Source of the DNA: Bacillus glycinifermentans
GTDB lineage: Bacteria > Bacillota > Bacilli > Bacillales > Bacillaceae
Direction of reading: 5' to 3'
Length of the DNA stretch: 64,000 nucleotides
NCBI RefSeq assembly: GCF_001042475.2
Contig: NZ_LECW02000020.1
Location: 1 to 64,000, forward strand
Shown in pieces: positions 33,400 through 43,182 of the stretch. Positions within the stretch are counted from its first letter, which is position 1, and every line of letters begins with the position of its first letter. The notes below the pieces were generated by a model. That model saw nothing but the letters and a program-made list of their open reading frames with translations. It was not told where the DNA came from and did not search any database. The position numbers and the translations under genes were made by a program.

Positions 33400-34532
33400 T
33401 TTACGATGTTCATCCCTTTTCCGATAAAATAAAACCATTTCAGCAAATCGGCGATTTCGCTTTGGCTGCGGTTTGCAGTGACCGTCAGCCTGATCCGGCT
33501 TTCGCCTTCCGGAACCGTCGGCGGGCGGATCGCCGGCGCAAAAATTCCCTTTTCCTCAAGGAGTTTCGCAAATAACACGGCTTTTTGGGCATCTCCAATG
33601 ATAACGGGGATAATCGGCGTATCCATTCCCTTTACCGTAAACCCCATATTCTCCAGGCCTGTTCTTATTGTTTTTGCAGACGACCTCAACATCCGCCGTT
33701 TTTCGCGGCTGTCTTCGATGAGCTCCAATGCCGCATGCGCAGCTGCACAGCTCGCCGGCGGGACGGCTGTCTGAAAGATAAACGTTCTGGCATGATTGAG
33801 CAAAAAATCGATTAATACGCTGGAACCAGCGACAAATCCGCCTTCTGAACCGGCCGCTTTACTTAACGTGCCGATCACGACATCAGGGCTTGCGCCGAAA
33901 TATTCGCACGTTCCCCTTCCGTTTTCCCCAAGCACGCCCGTTGCGTGTGCATCATCAACAATAACGAAAGCCTGATAGCGCTTTGCGAGCGGGATGATTC
34001 TGTCAAGAGGCGCGATCGTCCCGTCCATGCTGAATACGCCATCTGTTACAATAAAACGCCTGTTGTACCGTTGCGCTGCTGCCAGCTTTTGTTCAAGATC
34101 GCTCATATCGATGTGCTGATAAACGACCGTCTCTGCCTTTGACAGGCGGCACCCGTCGATGATGCTCGCATGGTTGTGCCGGTCGCTCAATATGACGTCC
34201 CCTTTTTCAGGCAATGAAGAAAGCACGCCGATGTTCGCCAAATATCCGCTTGAAAACAAGAGAGCCGCTTCCGTCTGTTTAAAGCCGGCGATTTTCCGCT
34301 CCAGTTTTTCATGCCAGCTCGTGTTGCCTGCCGTTAACCGCGATCCGCCGCTGCCTGTTCCCTGATGGAGCGCCGTTTTTGCGGCTGACATCAACCGGCT
34401 GTCATTGGCCAAGCCCAAGTAATCATTGGATGCCCAATTCTTCCCGCCGCAACTCTCCGGCCGCAGCGTGCGGTAAAGCCCGGCTGATTTTGTTTCGTCC
34501 AGCCGCCGGGTTAACCACTCATCAAAGTTCAC
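33396..34532 (-). CDS. bioF: 8-amino-7-oxononanoate synthase
   Basis: About 378 residues, PLP enzyme of the alpha-oxoamine synthase family. The PLP Lys lies in [24 protein letters not shown] binds the cofactor pyridine. It condenses pimeloyl-CoA with alanine. The GTG at 34530-34532 aligns with the usual N-terminus ([12 protein letters not shown]). An ATG five codons earlier (34547) is the alternative. Either way it overlaps the end of bioA. Confidence 0.94.
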   Translation of the reverse strand: MNFDEWLTRRLDETKSAGLYRTLRPESCGGKNWASNDYLGLANDSRLMSAAKTALHQGTGSGGSRLTAGNTSWHEKLERKIAGFKQTEAALLFSSGYLANIGVLSSLPEKGDVILSDRHNHASIIDGCRLSKAETVVYQHIDMSDLEQKLAAAQRYNRRFIVTDGVFSMDGTIAPLDRIIPLAKRYQAFVIVDDAHATGVLGENGRGTCEYFGASPDVVIGTLSKAAGSEGGFVAGSSVLIDFLLNHARTFIFQTAVPPASCAAAHAALELIEDSREKRRMLRSSAKTIRTGLENMGFTVKGMDTPIIPVIIGDAQKAVLFAKLLEEKGIFAPAIRPPTVPEGESRIRLTVTANRSQSEIADLLKWFYFIGKGMNIVK

Positions 34533-35868
34533 CGCTTGTAACCTCATCGATCGCTTCTTTCATGATGGACACCATCGCTTCAAGCTGCCCGGTTGTGCTC
34601 GCGAGCGGCGGCAGAAATGCAACAACATCTCCGAGCGGCCTTGTCAGCATGCCAAGCTCTCTCATTTTCAACGAAACCTGGTATCCGATCCGCTTTTCTG
34701 GAGGATAAGGCTGCTTTGTTTCCTTTGACTGGACAAGCTCTATCCCGCACATAAAGCCGAGCTGCCGGATATCGCCGACATGAGCGAGCGTCTCCAAGGT
34801 ACGGAGGCATCCGCGCAGGGCTTCCGATTTTTCGGCGACTTGATCAACGATTTGTTCACATTCAAACAAGCGCAAATTTTCGATCGCAACCGCGCAGCCA
34901 AGCTGATTCCCCGTATAGGAGTGGCCGTGGAAAAACGTTTTTAACGTTTCATAGTCGTCGTAGAAAGCTCTATAAATTTCTTCTGTTGCGAATGTAACGG
35001 CTATCGGCAAGTAGCCTCCGGTAATCCCTTTCCCTGCTGCCATGAGGTCAGGCTGAACGCCTTCATGCTCACAGGCAAACATTTTTCCTGTGCGGCCAAA
35101 TCCTGTTGCCACTTCATCGACAATCATTAACACGTCATACGCCGTGCAGAGCTCGCGAACGCCGGCCAAAAACCCTTCAGGCATCACGATCATGCCGGAC
35201 GCTCCTTGAACCATCGATTCGATCGACAGCGCCGCTATCTCGTCGTGATGCTCTTTCAGCAGCTCTTCGAGTTCGTTCAGGCATTCATCGCGGCACTCGT
35301 CAGGGCTTGAGCTTTCGGAACGGTATACATAAGGAACCCGGGCCTTGAAGCTTTCAAACATAAGCGGTCCGTAGACATGATGAAAAAGCTCGATCGAACC
35401 GACGCTGACGGCGCCGATCGTATCTCCGTGATACCCGTTTCGCATCGAGATGAACTTTTGCTTTTCGGGTTTCCCCGTATTTTTCCAATATTGAAACGCC
35501 ATTTTCAAGGCGATTTCCATCGCTTCAGCGCCGCTGTCGGAATAAAAAACGCGCGTAAGCTTTTCAGGGCTTATCTTGATTAAAGTTTCGGCAAGCTCTG
35601 TCGCCGGAACATTCGTCATCCCGAGCAATGTAGAATGGGCGATTTTGCCGAGCTGTTTTTTGACCGCCTCATCCAATTCCTTTTTGCGGTGTCCGTGTAC
35701 ATTAAGCCAGACTGAAGAAAATCCGTCATAGTATTCCTTGCCGTTTATATCTTTTAGCATGATGCCGTTTCCGCTTTCGATGATGAGCGGGTTTTCATCA
35801 TAGTCTTTCATCTGTGTAAAAGGCAGCCAAAGATACGTTTTGCTTTTTTCGATTAATGACAGTTCCAT
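34522..35868 (-). CDS. bioA: Lysine/SAM-dependent diaminopelargonate aminotransferase
   Basis: 448 residues, class-III aminotransferase. The PLP Lys is in [24 protein letters not shown] carries the cofactor Asp. The B. subtilis enzyme uses lysine as amino donor; donor choice here is inferred from kinship. The ATG at 35866-35868 has AGGAGGGG upstream, and overlaps the bioW end by 16 bases. Confidence 0.94.
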   Translation of the reverse strand: MELSLIEKSKTYLWLPFTQMKDYDENPLIIESGNGIMLKDINGKEYYDGFSSVWLNVHGHRKKELDEAVKKQLGKIAHSTLLGMTNVPATELAETLIKISPEKLTRVFYSDSGAEAMEIALKMAFQYWKNTGKPEKQKFISMRNGYHGDTIGAVSVGSIELFHHVYGPLMFESFKARVPYVYRSESSSPDECRDECLNELEELLKEHHDEIAALSIESMVQGASGMIVMPEGFLAGVRELCTAYDVLMIVDEVATGFGRTGKMFACEHEGVQPDLMAAGKGITGGYLPIAVTFATEEIYRAFYDDYETLKTFFHGHSYTGNQLGCAVAIENLRLFECEQIVDQVAEKSEALRGCLRTLETLAHVGDIRQLGFMCGIELVQSKETKQPYPPEKRIGYQVSLKMRELGMLTRPLGDVVAFLPPLASTTGQLEAMVSIMKEAIDEVTSGEL

Positions 35869-36635
35869 GGTTCCCCTCCTGCTTGAATAAACAAAGGCTT
35901 TTTTTCCAAATAGCTGATGCAATCGTTCAAATCGGCCGATCCATCGACGAAAAAAACGCGGCAGCCGCTTTCGTCTCCATACTCTTTCATCTTAGTAATC
36001 CGCTGGTAGCCGAGCTTTTTGCCGGCGACGTAGCCGGTTATGTAATCCGGGTCATCCGACCAGCACAATTCGGCGATGACGGCCGGGTGCCCGCATACCT
36101 TTGTCGCCACTGCGAGCGCTTCTTTCATTCGTGAATTCAGCGGGACTCCTCGTTTTGCCGCCCATTCCCTGAAATCGGCGTCAGGCCAATCCAGCCGCGA
36201 AACCCGTACGCCTTTTTCCTTTCTTTCGTCAACCCGCTTTCCGGAGCGGACGTCAAACAATACAGCGCCTCTTACTTCTGAGAATTCGTCGATGCGCCGA
36301 AACGCTTTTTCAATGACATCTCCCGGAACGCCTGCTTGCTGCAGAAGCTCCGTGGCAAGCGCTTTTCCGTCTTCTGCTGAATTCGCATCGTTAGTTTCAA
36401 TTTGCAAAGGATGGATCGCTCTTATCGGGTCGTCAACATATTCAAACTGAATTTGCATAAAGTCCGGTTTTCCTCTTGAATGGGACAGACCTTTATCCAA
36501 TAAAGCATTGACCGCATCCTTCAAACCGCCGAAAGTCGAGAGCCGCTCTCCTCCTGATATATGCTTGCCCCCTTCTTCATGGGAGCCGTTTTGGGAAGCC
36601 CTCATTCTCACGCTGTAATACGTTTCCCCTTGCAT
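35853..36635 (-). CDS. bioW: 6-carboxyhexanoate-CoA ligase (pimeloyl-CoA synthetase)
   Basis: 260 residues. Family-specific blocks [32 protein letters not shown] and [16 protein letters not shown] are all present. It activates pimelate with CoA and ATP and proofreads the adenylate. The start at 36633-36635 has GAGGGGTGA five bases before it. First gene of the bio operon, with promoter and BirA-type operator upstream. Confidence 0.95.
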   Translation of the reverse strand: MQGETYYSVRMRASQNGSHEEGGKHISGGERLSTFGGLKDAVNALLDKGLSHSRGKPDFMQIQFEYVDDPIRAIHPLQIETNDANSAEDGKALATELLQQAGVPGDVIEKAFRRIDEFSEVRGAVLFDVRSGKRVDERKEKGVRVSRLDWPDADFREWAAKRGVPLNSRMKEALAVATKVCGHPAVIAELCWSDDPDYITGYVAGKKLGYQRITKMKEYGDESGCRVFFVDGSADLNDCISYLEKKPLFIQAGGEPWNCH

Positions 36636-36653
36636 TCTTTCACCCCTCATTAT

Positions 36654-36684
36654 ATGTTAACCTCATATGAATTTTAGTTAACAT
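36654..36684 (-). promoter_or_regulatory. BirA operator (bio box)
   Basis: ATGTTAAC (36654-36661), 15-base spacer, GTTAACAT (36677-36684). This is the BirA inverted repeat, placed over the expected transcription start, so biotinyl-AMP-loaded BirA would block the operon. Confidence 0.88.
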
Positions 36685-36694
36685 TATAAATAGA

Positions 36695-36723
36695 ATATTA
36701 GTATTCCTTTCCTCATATGTCAA
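36695..36723 (-). promoter_or_regulatory. SigA promoter of bioWAFDBI
   Basis: Minus strand TTGACA (36718-36723), 17-base spacer, TAATAT (36695-36700), just upstream of the BirA box. Confidence 0.85.
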
Positions 36724-36732
36724 TGCAAGCAG

Positions 36733-36775
36733 AAAAAAAGGCAAAAGAGGACGGGATGCTCCTCTTTTGCCTTTT
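36733..36775 (-). terminator. Strong terminator of zagA (yciC)
   Basis: A 16-pair stem: AAAAGGCAAAAGAGGA (36736-36751) against its complement at 36760-36775; the minus-strand exit is TTTTTTTCTGC. Confidence 0.9.
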
Positions 36776-36786
36776 GGTTTCTTTGT

Positions 36787-37986
36787 TTATGCTTTTTGAA
36801 TCACCCAATCAAACGGATCAGGCAGTAATGACCAATCATCCGCCATCTCGGAATCTGTCAGCAGGCATCGGTCCGCTTCGGCTGAAATTTCTTCAGGCGA
36901 AAGGTCGATTCCGATAAAGACGAGCTTTGTATGGCGGTCGCCGAATTCGGCATCCCAATCCTGTAAAACCTCCGGCTCTTCCTTTAAGATTCGTTCCTGT
37001 TCTTGCTTCGGCAATGCTGCCACCCAGTACGAGACCGGCTCAAGACTGGCGGACGGACCAGCCTGCGACATCAATAAGGCAAGGTTGTTCCTCGTCGCGC
37101 ACCAGGCAATTCCTTTCGCTCTGACAACATTTTCCGAAAGCGTTTGGATCCAGTTATAAAACCGCTCTGTGTGAAAAGGGCGACGCGCTTCATACACGAA
37201 GGAAGAAATCCCGTATTCCTCAGTCTCAGGCGTATGCTGCTCATGCCCCTGATTTAATTCCCTTAGCCACCCCGCCGAACTGCTTGCTTTCTCAAAATCA
37301 AACAATCGTGTATTCAAAATCTTTTCCGGATCAACTTCCCCTTTGACCGCCCGGATGATTTTCGCACCAGGCTGCAACGTTCTCAGCACTTTCTCCAGCT
37401 TTGCCAGCTCTTCTTGAGACACAAGATCGCATTTATTCAAAATCAGCACATCGCAAAATTCGATCTGGTCAATGAGGAGATCGGCAATATCACGCTCATC
37501 CTCTTCGCCGACGGCTTCTTTTCTGTCCAGCAGGCTGTCCCCTGACTGAAAGTCGTGCCAAAAACGATTGGCGTCGACAACCGTGACCATCGTATCCAAC
37601 CGGCAAAACCGGGTTAAGTCGATGCCCAGTTCCTCATCGATGTAGGAAAAGGTTTGCGCGACCGGAATCGGCTCGCTGATCCCGGTCGACTCGATCACGA
37701 TATAATCAATATTCCCTTGTTTGGCGAGCTTTTCAACCTCCACCAGCAAATCCTCTCTCAGCGTGCAGCAGATGCAGCCGTTCGACATTTCGACCAGCTT
37801 TTCATCCGTCCTTGAAAGGCCTCCGCCCTGCTTGACCAGTCCGGCGTCGATGTTCACTTCACTCATGTCATTGACGATGACGGCAACCTTCAGGCCCCGG
37901 CGGTTTTGCAGTATGTAATTCAGCAAAGTCGTTTTGCCCGCCCCGAGGTATCCGCTTAAAACCGTTACAGGAATTTTATTGTTCAT
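36787..37986 (-). CDS. zagA: Zur-regulated COG0523 GTPase metallochaperone ZagA/YciC
   Basis: 399 residues. GTPase with Walker A GYLGAGKTT, the zinc site CICC (C71-C74), G3-like ESTG and G4 NKCD; a CobW C-terminal domain follows. B. subtilis ZagA delivers zinc to the folate enzyme FolEA under zinc limitation. Position 37986 is chosen as start because AGGAG is eight bases upstream; the ATG two codons earlier is too close. A near-perfect Zur box sits in the promoter, and folE2 is encoded nearby. Confidence 0.92.
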   Translation of the reverse strand: MNNKIPVTVLSGYLGAGKTTLLNYILQNRRGLKVAVIVNDMSEVNIDAGLVKQGGGLSRTDEKLVEMSNGCICCTLREDLLVEVEKLAKQGNIDYIVIESTGISEPIPVAQTFSYIDEELGIDLTRFCRLDTMVTVVDANRFWHDFQSGDSLLDRKEAVGEEDERDIADLLIDQIEFCDVLILNKCDLVSQEELAKLEKVLRTLQPGAKIIRAVKGEVDPEKILNTRLFDFEKASSSAGWLRELNQGHEQHTPETEEYGISSFVYEARRPFHTERFYNWIQTLSENVVRAKGIAWCATRNNLALLMSQAGPSASLEPVSYWVAALPKQEQERILKEEPEVLQDWDAEFGDRHTKLVFIGIDLSPEEISAEADRCLLTDSEMADDWSLLPDPFDWVIQKA

Positions 37987-38008
37987 TGTCATTCTCCTTC
38001 TCTTTTTA

Positions 38009-38031
38009 TAAATCGCAATAATTACGATTTA
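38009..38031. promoter_or_regulatory. Zur box upstream of zagA
   Basis: A 23-bp palindrome with arms TAAATCGCAAT and ATTACGATTTA around one base, with a single mismatch in symmetry. It fits the Bacillus Zur box and lies between zagA and the FeoB-like gene. Confidence 0.9.
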
Positions 38032-38072
38032 TAAATTATTTCATCACATTTCAATCCAAAATGCAAAACCGT

Positions 38073-39737
38073 TCATAAAAACAGCAGCTTATATATGCAC
38101 AGCAGAGCTAAAGTTGAAACAGCCGCTGTCACCATCTGTTTTCCAACGAGTCCGGCAGCAGCTTTAATTCCCAATTCTTTTGCGATTGTCCAGACCGTCA
38201 CCACGCAGGCCGAAAAAGTCGATGCCAGATAAACCAATAAAAAGAGCGCGCCTCCAGATAAAGAATGTAAAAGTGTACCGCCTCCTTCATTAAACAGTAA
38301 AATGCCGTCTTTCCTGATCATTGAAAAAACAAGACCGGGTGCAGCTTCCTCCGGGACTCCGAACGCTTTCAAAACCGGCGACGCAAGCATTGTGAAGAAA
38401 CGAATGATTCCCAGTTCATGTAATACCGTCGCCGCCAGACAGATGATGAGAAAGATCGGCATGGCCTGAAAAATAAACTGCTTAAGTACCGTTTTCACCC
38501 GAAATGCAGTTCCTTTCCATGAAGGCCGCTGCAAAAATGACGCCCGGTTTTTAAAATAAGAGGACCACTTCTGTTCTGCCGGATACCAAAAGCGATTATG
38601 CACGGCCCCTACTGCGGCGAGAGTCAGCAGATATGGAATAAACAGCCACTCCTTTCCCGCAGCGTGAAAAATCGAAAGGGAGGCCCCGATTTGATAACTG
38701 CATGCAGAACCGAATGAGATCATTGAAACACATTGTCTCCGGGTGCACATGCTGCATGAACGGGTCTGCTGAACAGCCACGACGTTGCAGCCAAACCCGG
38801 TTATCAACGGCACTAAATCCCGGCCGTTCATGCCGATTTTTCTCATTAAGGGATCCAATGAATCAACGATTCGATCCTTTAAGCCCGAATCATCTGCCGC
38901 AGCATTGGCTGCCGACATGAATAAAACGACCGGGAACGCCCAAACGAATGAATAAATCCCGAGAGTGATAAGGCCATAGCTCCCCGCAAGTATCGCTTCA
39001 ACCCAGGACGGCCAGCCTTCCGCAGCTTTTGTGAGCGGATCGAGCAGCCATTCGTCCGCATATTGCTGCACCCATCCGGAAACATGATAAGCCGCGATCA
39101 CCGGCAGCATAAACAATAAACATAAAACCGCCATCGAAAGAAGCGGCCCCCAGATGCGATGATCAAACACCATGTGTTGTGGAGACGCAGATTCAAGCTT
39201 TAAGTATTCCATCTGTTTGCGTTTAAGCGGATGAAATGAAGCATACTTTTTTAAAAAAGCAAAGAGGTGTTCTTTTTTGCTTTCCGTCATCCTTCGCGAA
39301 TCGATGAGCATAATCGGCAAATCGCACCGCTCGATGTGATTAGAAAGCGCAAGGCGCATTTCCTGCGTCATTTTGTCTTTAAAGGTCACGATAAAATAGA
39401 CATGTTGACAATTCGGGGGAATCAGATCGATGATCGTTCGAAGCTCTTCAGAAAAATGCGTGCCTCTTAAAACGACAATCGTATGATCCGCTTTTTCAAT
39501 TTCTCTCTTCAATGCTCTTTGTGTAAGGCTGTCATCCGGCCGAACCCCGGGCGCATCCACAACCACCCAGCCTTGAAGGCTCTTGATCTCCCTTTCGGTA
39601 ACAAAAACCGTCGAACCTTTGACATTGGTCTCTTCTCCGGCTTGCTGGTCTGTGATGGCGGAAAAAAGCGTCGTTTTTCCGACCGACTCCAATCCGACCA
39701 GCAGCATCCGTTTCTGTTGCTTCGGTTTTTTTAACAT
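38073..39737 (-). CDS. FeoB-like GTPase-permease in a Zur-regulated operon
   Basis: 554 residues, shorter than most FeoB. The N-terminal G domain (about 10-165) has G1 GLESVGKTT and G3 DAPG, but the usual G4 NxxD appears as TFKDK. About eight spans follow, with the FeoB gate signature TGFGCNV and cysteines in RSCSMCTRRQC. FeoB imports ferrous iron. No FeoA is present, and the operon starts with a Zur box, so zinc or another divalent metal is a plausible cargo. That is inference. The ATG at 39735-39737 overlaps the upstream gene's end by 7 bases; GAGG lies ten bases upstream. Confidence 0.8.
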   Translation of the reverse strand: MLKKPKQQKRMLLVGLESVGKTTLFSAITDQQAGEETNVKGSTVFVTEREIKSLQGWVVVDAPGVRPDDSLTQRALKREIEKADHTIVVLRGTHFSEELRTIIDLIPPNCQHVYFIVTFKDKMTQEMRLALSNHIERCDLPIMLIDSRRMTESKKEHLFAFLKKYASFHPLKRKQMEYLKLESASPQHMVFDHRIWGPLLSMAVLCLLFMLPVIAAYHVSGWVQQYADEWLLDPLTKAAEGWPSWVEAILAGSYGLITLGIYSFVWAFPVVLFMSAANAAADDSGLKDRIVDSLDPLMRKIGMNGRDLVPLITGFGCNVVAVQQTRSCSMCTRRQCVSMISFGSACSYQIGASLSIFHAAGKEWLFIPYLLTLAAVGAVHNRFWYPAEQKWSSYFKNRASFLQRPSWKGTAFRVKTVLKQFIFQAMPIFLIICLAATVLHELGIIRFFTMLASPVLKAFGVPEEAAPGLVFSMIRKDGILLFNEGGGTLLHSLSGGALFLLVYLASTFSACVVTVWTIAKELGIKAAAGLVGKQMVTAAVSTLALLCIYKLLFL

Positions 39738-40846
39738 TCGCAATCAACCTCACAGCAGCTCAAATCAGTCAGAAACATTTGGTTCTCCTTGTATTCTGAA
39801 AGCACCTTTTCATCCAGCGGGTGTCCTAATTTTTTCAACAGGTGCTCTGCAATCACCGCAAATCTTTGCCGGAATTTATAAATAAAACAAAAGACGGCTT
39901 TCTGATGCTGGACACTGGGCCCGATTACATACAGGTTTTCCGTAATTGTCGACATATCCGCGTTCGTCAGCAGCGGTTTGCCGTTTTCCGTCCATTCAAA
40001 TAAATGTTTGATTTGTTTGGCACCTGGATAAAATCCCGTCGCAATAATCGGCCGAGTTTCAGAGCGGATTTTTCGGCCGTCGGCCAAGTGAAGATCATAT
40101 GCCGAGTCTCCCTTTTTCGTCATTTTCGCGACCCTGGCGTTTTCTAAAAAATGCACTTTTTCTTTTTGGTAAGCAGCTTCTATGCGCTCCCACGTATACG
40201 GCGACAGCGCCCGACTCGGGTCGGCCTCTTCATTTCCCCTTATCGAATTCGGCATGACCACCGTCACATCGCTTCCATACTCCGCGAGCTGAAAAGCGGC
40301 ATCCATTGCGCTTTCATAACCGCCGACCACATAATAATGGGCTGTTTCAAATTGGCTCCATGAGGCGACTTTGCTGTTATGCAGCCCAAGTTCTGCGCCC
40401 GGAAAAGAATGCTTCGGAAACTGGAACTCCCCCGTTCCCCAAATCACGGCTCTGGCATTTAGAACGCCTTGATCCGTTTCGACCAAAAAGCCGGCCTTGT
40501 CTTTATGCAGCTTCCGCACCGCCGTGCCTTCGGCTAGAGGCAGCTGAAAATGACGGGCTAAAAGGCGTAAATACTCTCCGTATTCAGATCCGCTTAAATG
40601 CTCGCGCTGAAACGTAAAAGCTGGCGATGTCCCCGGAGCAACCGCATTTAAATCCAAAGCGCCAAATCCCTGTCCTGTAAAGGAAGGGGTAATCAGTTTC
40701 ATTTCTTCGGGCCAGCGATAAAACGAGGCACCTGCGCGATCTTTTTCTAAAATAGTGAACGATTCAAAACCGAGCTTTTTCAGAACGATTCCCATTCCAA
40801 TGCATGCGGGACCCGCTCCGACAATAACGATTTCGCTGTCCTGCAA
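39731..40846 (-). CDS. FAD-dependent oxidoreductase with Cys-rich tail, Zur-linked
   Basis: About 371 residues. The Rossmann site VGAGPACIGMGIVL is near the N-terminus, a second nucleotide-binding GGYESAMDAAF sits mid-chain, and ATGFYPG appears late; this is the YpdA/CzcO-like monooxygenase-reductase layout. The extreme C-terminus CCEVDCEC looks like a metal-binding tail. The start is uncertain: a TTG at 40844-40846 has GGAG eight bases before it, while a GTG at 40853-40855 overlaps that site. A Zur box lies right upstream, and it is the first gene of a two-gene operon with the FeoB-like transporter. It may stand where yciB stands in B. subtilis yciABC. Substrate unknown. Confidence 0.78.
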   Translation of the reverse strand: MQDSEIVIVGAGPACIGMGIVLKKLGFESFTILEKDRAGASFYRWPEEMKLITPSFTGQGFGALDLNAVAPGTSPAFTFQREHLSGSEYGEYLRLLARHFQLPLAEGTAVRKLHKDKAGFLVETDQGVLNARAVIWGTGEFQFPKHSFPGAELGLHNSKVASWSQFETAHYYVVGGYESAMDAAFQLAEYGSDVTVVMPNSIRGNEEADPSRALSPYTWERIEAAYQKEKVHFLENARVAKMTKKGDSAYDLHLADGRKIRSETRPIIATGFYPGAKQIKHLFEWTENGKPLLTNADMSTITENLYVIGPSVQHQKAVFCFIYKFRQRFAVIAEHLLKKLGHPLDEKVLSEYKENQMFLTDLSCCEVDCEC

Positions 40847-40859
40847 TATCACCACTCCT

Positions 40860-40882
40860 TAAAACGAAATCATTTCGATTTA
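40860..40882 (-). promoter_or_regulatory. Zur box upstream of the FAD/FeoB-like operon
   Basis: 23-bp inverted repeat with minus-strand arms TAAATCGAAAT and ATTTCGTTTTA. It is weaker than the other two but keeps the core TCG...CGA. Confidence 0.72.
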
Positions 40883-40922
40883 AAATACGACCACTTGATT
40901 TTATCACAGCTGTCCCTCAAAA

Positions 40923-40945
40923 TAAATAGTAATAATTACGATTTA
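40923..40945 (+). promoter_or_regulatory. Zur box upstream of folE2
   Basis: 23-bp box with arms TAAATAGTAAT and ATTACGATTTA, about 20 bases before the folE2 start. It is one of two boxes in the divergent control region. Confidence 0.85.
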
Positions 40946-40967
40946 ATATCTGAAAGGAGTCTCTTCT

Positions 40968-41870
40968 ATGAAACGCGACCTTCAATTACCGGCAAAACCG
41001 GAACGTCACCGCCTCTTCGGATCTGTCGAGGAGGTAAAAGGAACGAACCCAACCGTTAAAGAACAAATGAAAGATATACAAAATACGCCGAACGATTATT
41101 TATTTGACATTGATCAGGTCGGCGTAACAAACATTTCCCACCCGATCCGCATCACATCGGCAGTCAAGCCGTTTTCCCAGACGACGATCGGTTCATTTTC
41201 GTTAACGACTCATCTTGCGCGCAGCAGGAAAGGCATCAACATGAGCCGGCTGACTGAACAATTACAGCGATACCATGCAGAAAACTGGATCGTCGGACTT
41301 GATTCGCTGAAAGACTTTACGAAGGAACTGGCGGTCAACATGGAGCAGCAAGGGGCAGCAGTGTCTCTCGCATTTCCATGGTATTTTGAGCGGCTCAGCC
41401 CAGAACTCAAATTCCCCGGGCTGATGCACGCCGATATACATATGAATGTTTCGTATCATGAAAAAGAGGGCTGGACCGGGACAGTTGGCATCACGGCCAA
41501 AGCGGCGACACTTTGCCCCTGCTCAAAAGAAATCAGCGAGTACGGCGCCCACAATCAGCGCGGCGTCATCAAGATCACAGCGCACATCAATGACAGGGCC
41601 GCCATGCCGGAAGATTTCAAAACGGAGCTTCTCGCCGCAGCCGAAACCAATGCAAGCGCGAAGCTTTACCCCGTCTTAAAAAGACCCGACGAAAAGAAAG
41701 TAACAGAACAGGCTTACGAGAATCCGAGATTTGTAGAAGACGTCATCCGCTTAACCGCTGCTGACTTATACGAAATGGACTGGATCTCCGCTTTTGAAAT
41801 CGAATGCCGCAATGAGGAATCGATACACCTGCACGATGCCATCGCGCGGCTGTCGTACTCGAAAATATAA
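40968..41870 (+). CDS. folE2: GTP cyclohydrolase IB (zinc-independent), FolE2
   Basis: 300 residues, T-fold enzyme. The active-site Cys lies in LCPCSKEISEYGAHNQRG, with NISHPIRI earlier. It makes dihydroneopterin triphosphate for folate and can use metals other than zinc, so it backs up FolE during zinc starvation. It equals B. subtilis yciA. AAAGGAG precedes the ATG. A Zur box in the promoter and zagA close by fit this role. Confidence 0.95.
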   Translation: MKRDLQLPAKPERHRLFGSVEEVKGTNPTVKEQMKDIQNTPNDYLFDIDQVGVTNISHPIRITSAVKPFSQTTIGSFSLTTHLARSRKGINMSRLTEQLQRYHAENWIVGLDSLKDFTKELAVNMEQQGAAVSLAFPWYFERLSPELKFPGLMHADIHMNVSYHEKEGWTGTVGITAKAATLCPCSKEISEYGAHNQRGVIKITAHINDRAAMPEDFKTELLAAAETNASAKLYPVLKRPDEKKVTEQAYENPRFVEDVIRLTAADLYEMDWISAFEIECRNEESIHLHDAIARLSYSKI

Positions 41871-41877
41871 ATTGATA

Positions 41878-41904
41878 GGCTGCCGTCACGAACGGCAGCC
41901 TCTT
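41878..41904. terminator. Terminator between folE2 and the MFS gene
   Basis: GGCTGCCG / CGGCAGCC stem then TCTT; convergent genes may share it. The T run is poor. Confidence 0.65.
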
Positions 41905-41910
41905 GGATGA

Positions 41911-43068
41911 TTACAAAGTCTGTTTCAGTATTTTGCTGTTTTTAAACAATAAGATTGAAAGAATATATAATACCGCCGTAAACATGGCAACCGCAAAAAA
42001 TCCGCCGAATCGGGAATATAACAATCCGGCCGCCGATGCTCCCGCCGTTTGCCCTATGTACATACAGGAATTCGCCAATGAAGCGATCGTCCCTCTCGAA
42101 TGAGGCGACAAGCTTTGCAAAAGGCTCATCATCAATGTAAATACGATCCCCGTAATAAAGAACATAATAAAAAAGTTAATCTCGGCAAATGAAAACTGCT
42201 TCGTTTGCGCAAGAATGACATACAGTACGGTCAAAATCGCAATCCCGGCATACAAGGAAAAAGCCCTGCCCAGCTTTGCGACCAAATGCACGCCCAATGT
42301 GCTCCCAAATAGATTTCCCAATCCTAAAATAAGCATCGCCGTTCCCACTTGACCGACATTGAACCGAAAATCATCCGCCAGCCATGTGCCCAGAAAAGAA
42401 AAAGCCGCAAAATTTCCCGTTTGAAAGATAAAATAAGCGGAAAATGTTTTCAACACCTTCGGTTCAGACAACAGCGTTCTGTAGCGGGCCGCAAGCGGAA
42501 CCTTTTCTGCTGCCTGCTGATGCGGCTTTAAATCGGGCAAAACGAAATGAATGAGCCCTGCGAAGATAAACGAGCATGCTCCAAGGATCAAAAACGGAGC
42601 AGACCAATGAATGGATGCCAAATAACCGCCGATCGGCAAGCCGAGCATCTGCGAAAATGATAAACCGGCAGCAGCGATCCCCATGCTTTTTACCATCCGC
42701 TCTTTCGGAACAAGCGTTGGAATCGAAGCCCACACTTGCGGCGTCACAAACGCAGCGCTCACTCCGGCTGCAAACCGCAGCAGAATCATCGTCCAGAAAT
42801 TCGGGGCAAAACCGCATAACAAGGTGCTCGCGCCGAAGGCGGCCATCCCCCAGGTCATCACCGTTTTTCGATTTAACCCGTCAGACACCGGACCGGCGAT
42901 TAAAGCGAATAAAGCGTAGCCGAGCGCGTATGAACTCACGATCCAGCCGGACATTTCTACAGGGACGTTGTACAGCTCCCTTAAAGTCGGCAATAAAGGG
43001 GAAACTAAAAACGTATCCGTCCCAATCATAAACATGATCCAAAAGAAAAGCGGAAGCACCTTTTTCAA
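41911..43068 (-). CDS. MFS efflux transporter, YbcL-like
   Basis: 385 residues, 12 spans. N-terminal TDTFLVSPLLPTL and motif A variant GPVSDGLNRKT belong to the DHA1 drug-exporter group. It is divergently paired with an ArsR-type regulator, the same arrangement as B. subtilis ybcL-ybzH. The start is a TTG (43066-43068) with GGGTG eight bases upstream. A perfect palindrome lies between the two genes. Substrate unknown. Confidence 0.82.
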   Translation of the reverse strand: MKKVLPLFFWIMFMIGTDTFLVSPLLPTLRELYNVPVEMSGWIVSSYALGYALFALIAGPVSDGLNRKTVMTWGMAAFGASTLLCGFAPNFWTMILLRFAAGVSAAFVTPQVWASIPTLVPKERMVKSMGIAAAGLSFSQMLGLPIGGYLASIHWSAPFLILGACSFIFAGLIHFVLPDLKPHQQAAEKVPLAARYRTLLSEPKVLKTFSAYFIFQTGNFAAFSFLGTWLADDFRFNVGQVGTAMLILGLGNLFGSTLGVHLVAKLGRAFSLYAGIAILTVLYVILAQTKQFSFAEINFFIMFFITGIVFTLMMSLLQSLSPHSRGTIASLANSCMYIGQTAGASAAGLLYSRFGGFFAVAMFTAVLYILSILLFKNSKILKQTL

Positions 43069-43090
43069 ATATTGTCACCCTTTCGGTTTA

Positions 43091-43122
43091 TTCTATTGTT
43101 CGAATATATTCGAACAATAGAA
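43091..43122. promoter_or_regulatory. 32-bp perfect palindrome operator
   Basis: Each arm is TTCTATTGTTCGAATA, without spacer. It lies in the divergent control region between the MFS gene and the ArsR-like regulator, so it is almost surely that regulator's operator. Confidence 0.8.
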
Positions 43123-43182
43123 TAATAGCATCGCTTATGCTACAATTCAAATCATAAGTATATGTAAGGCAGGTGAATCACA

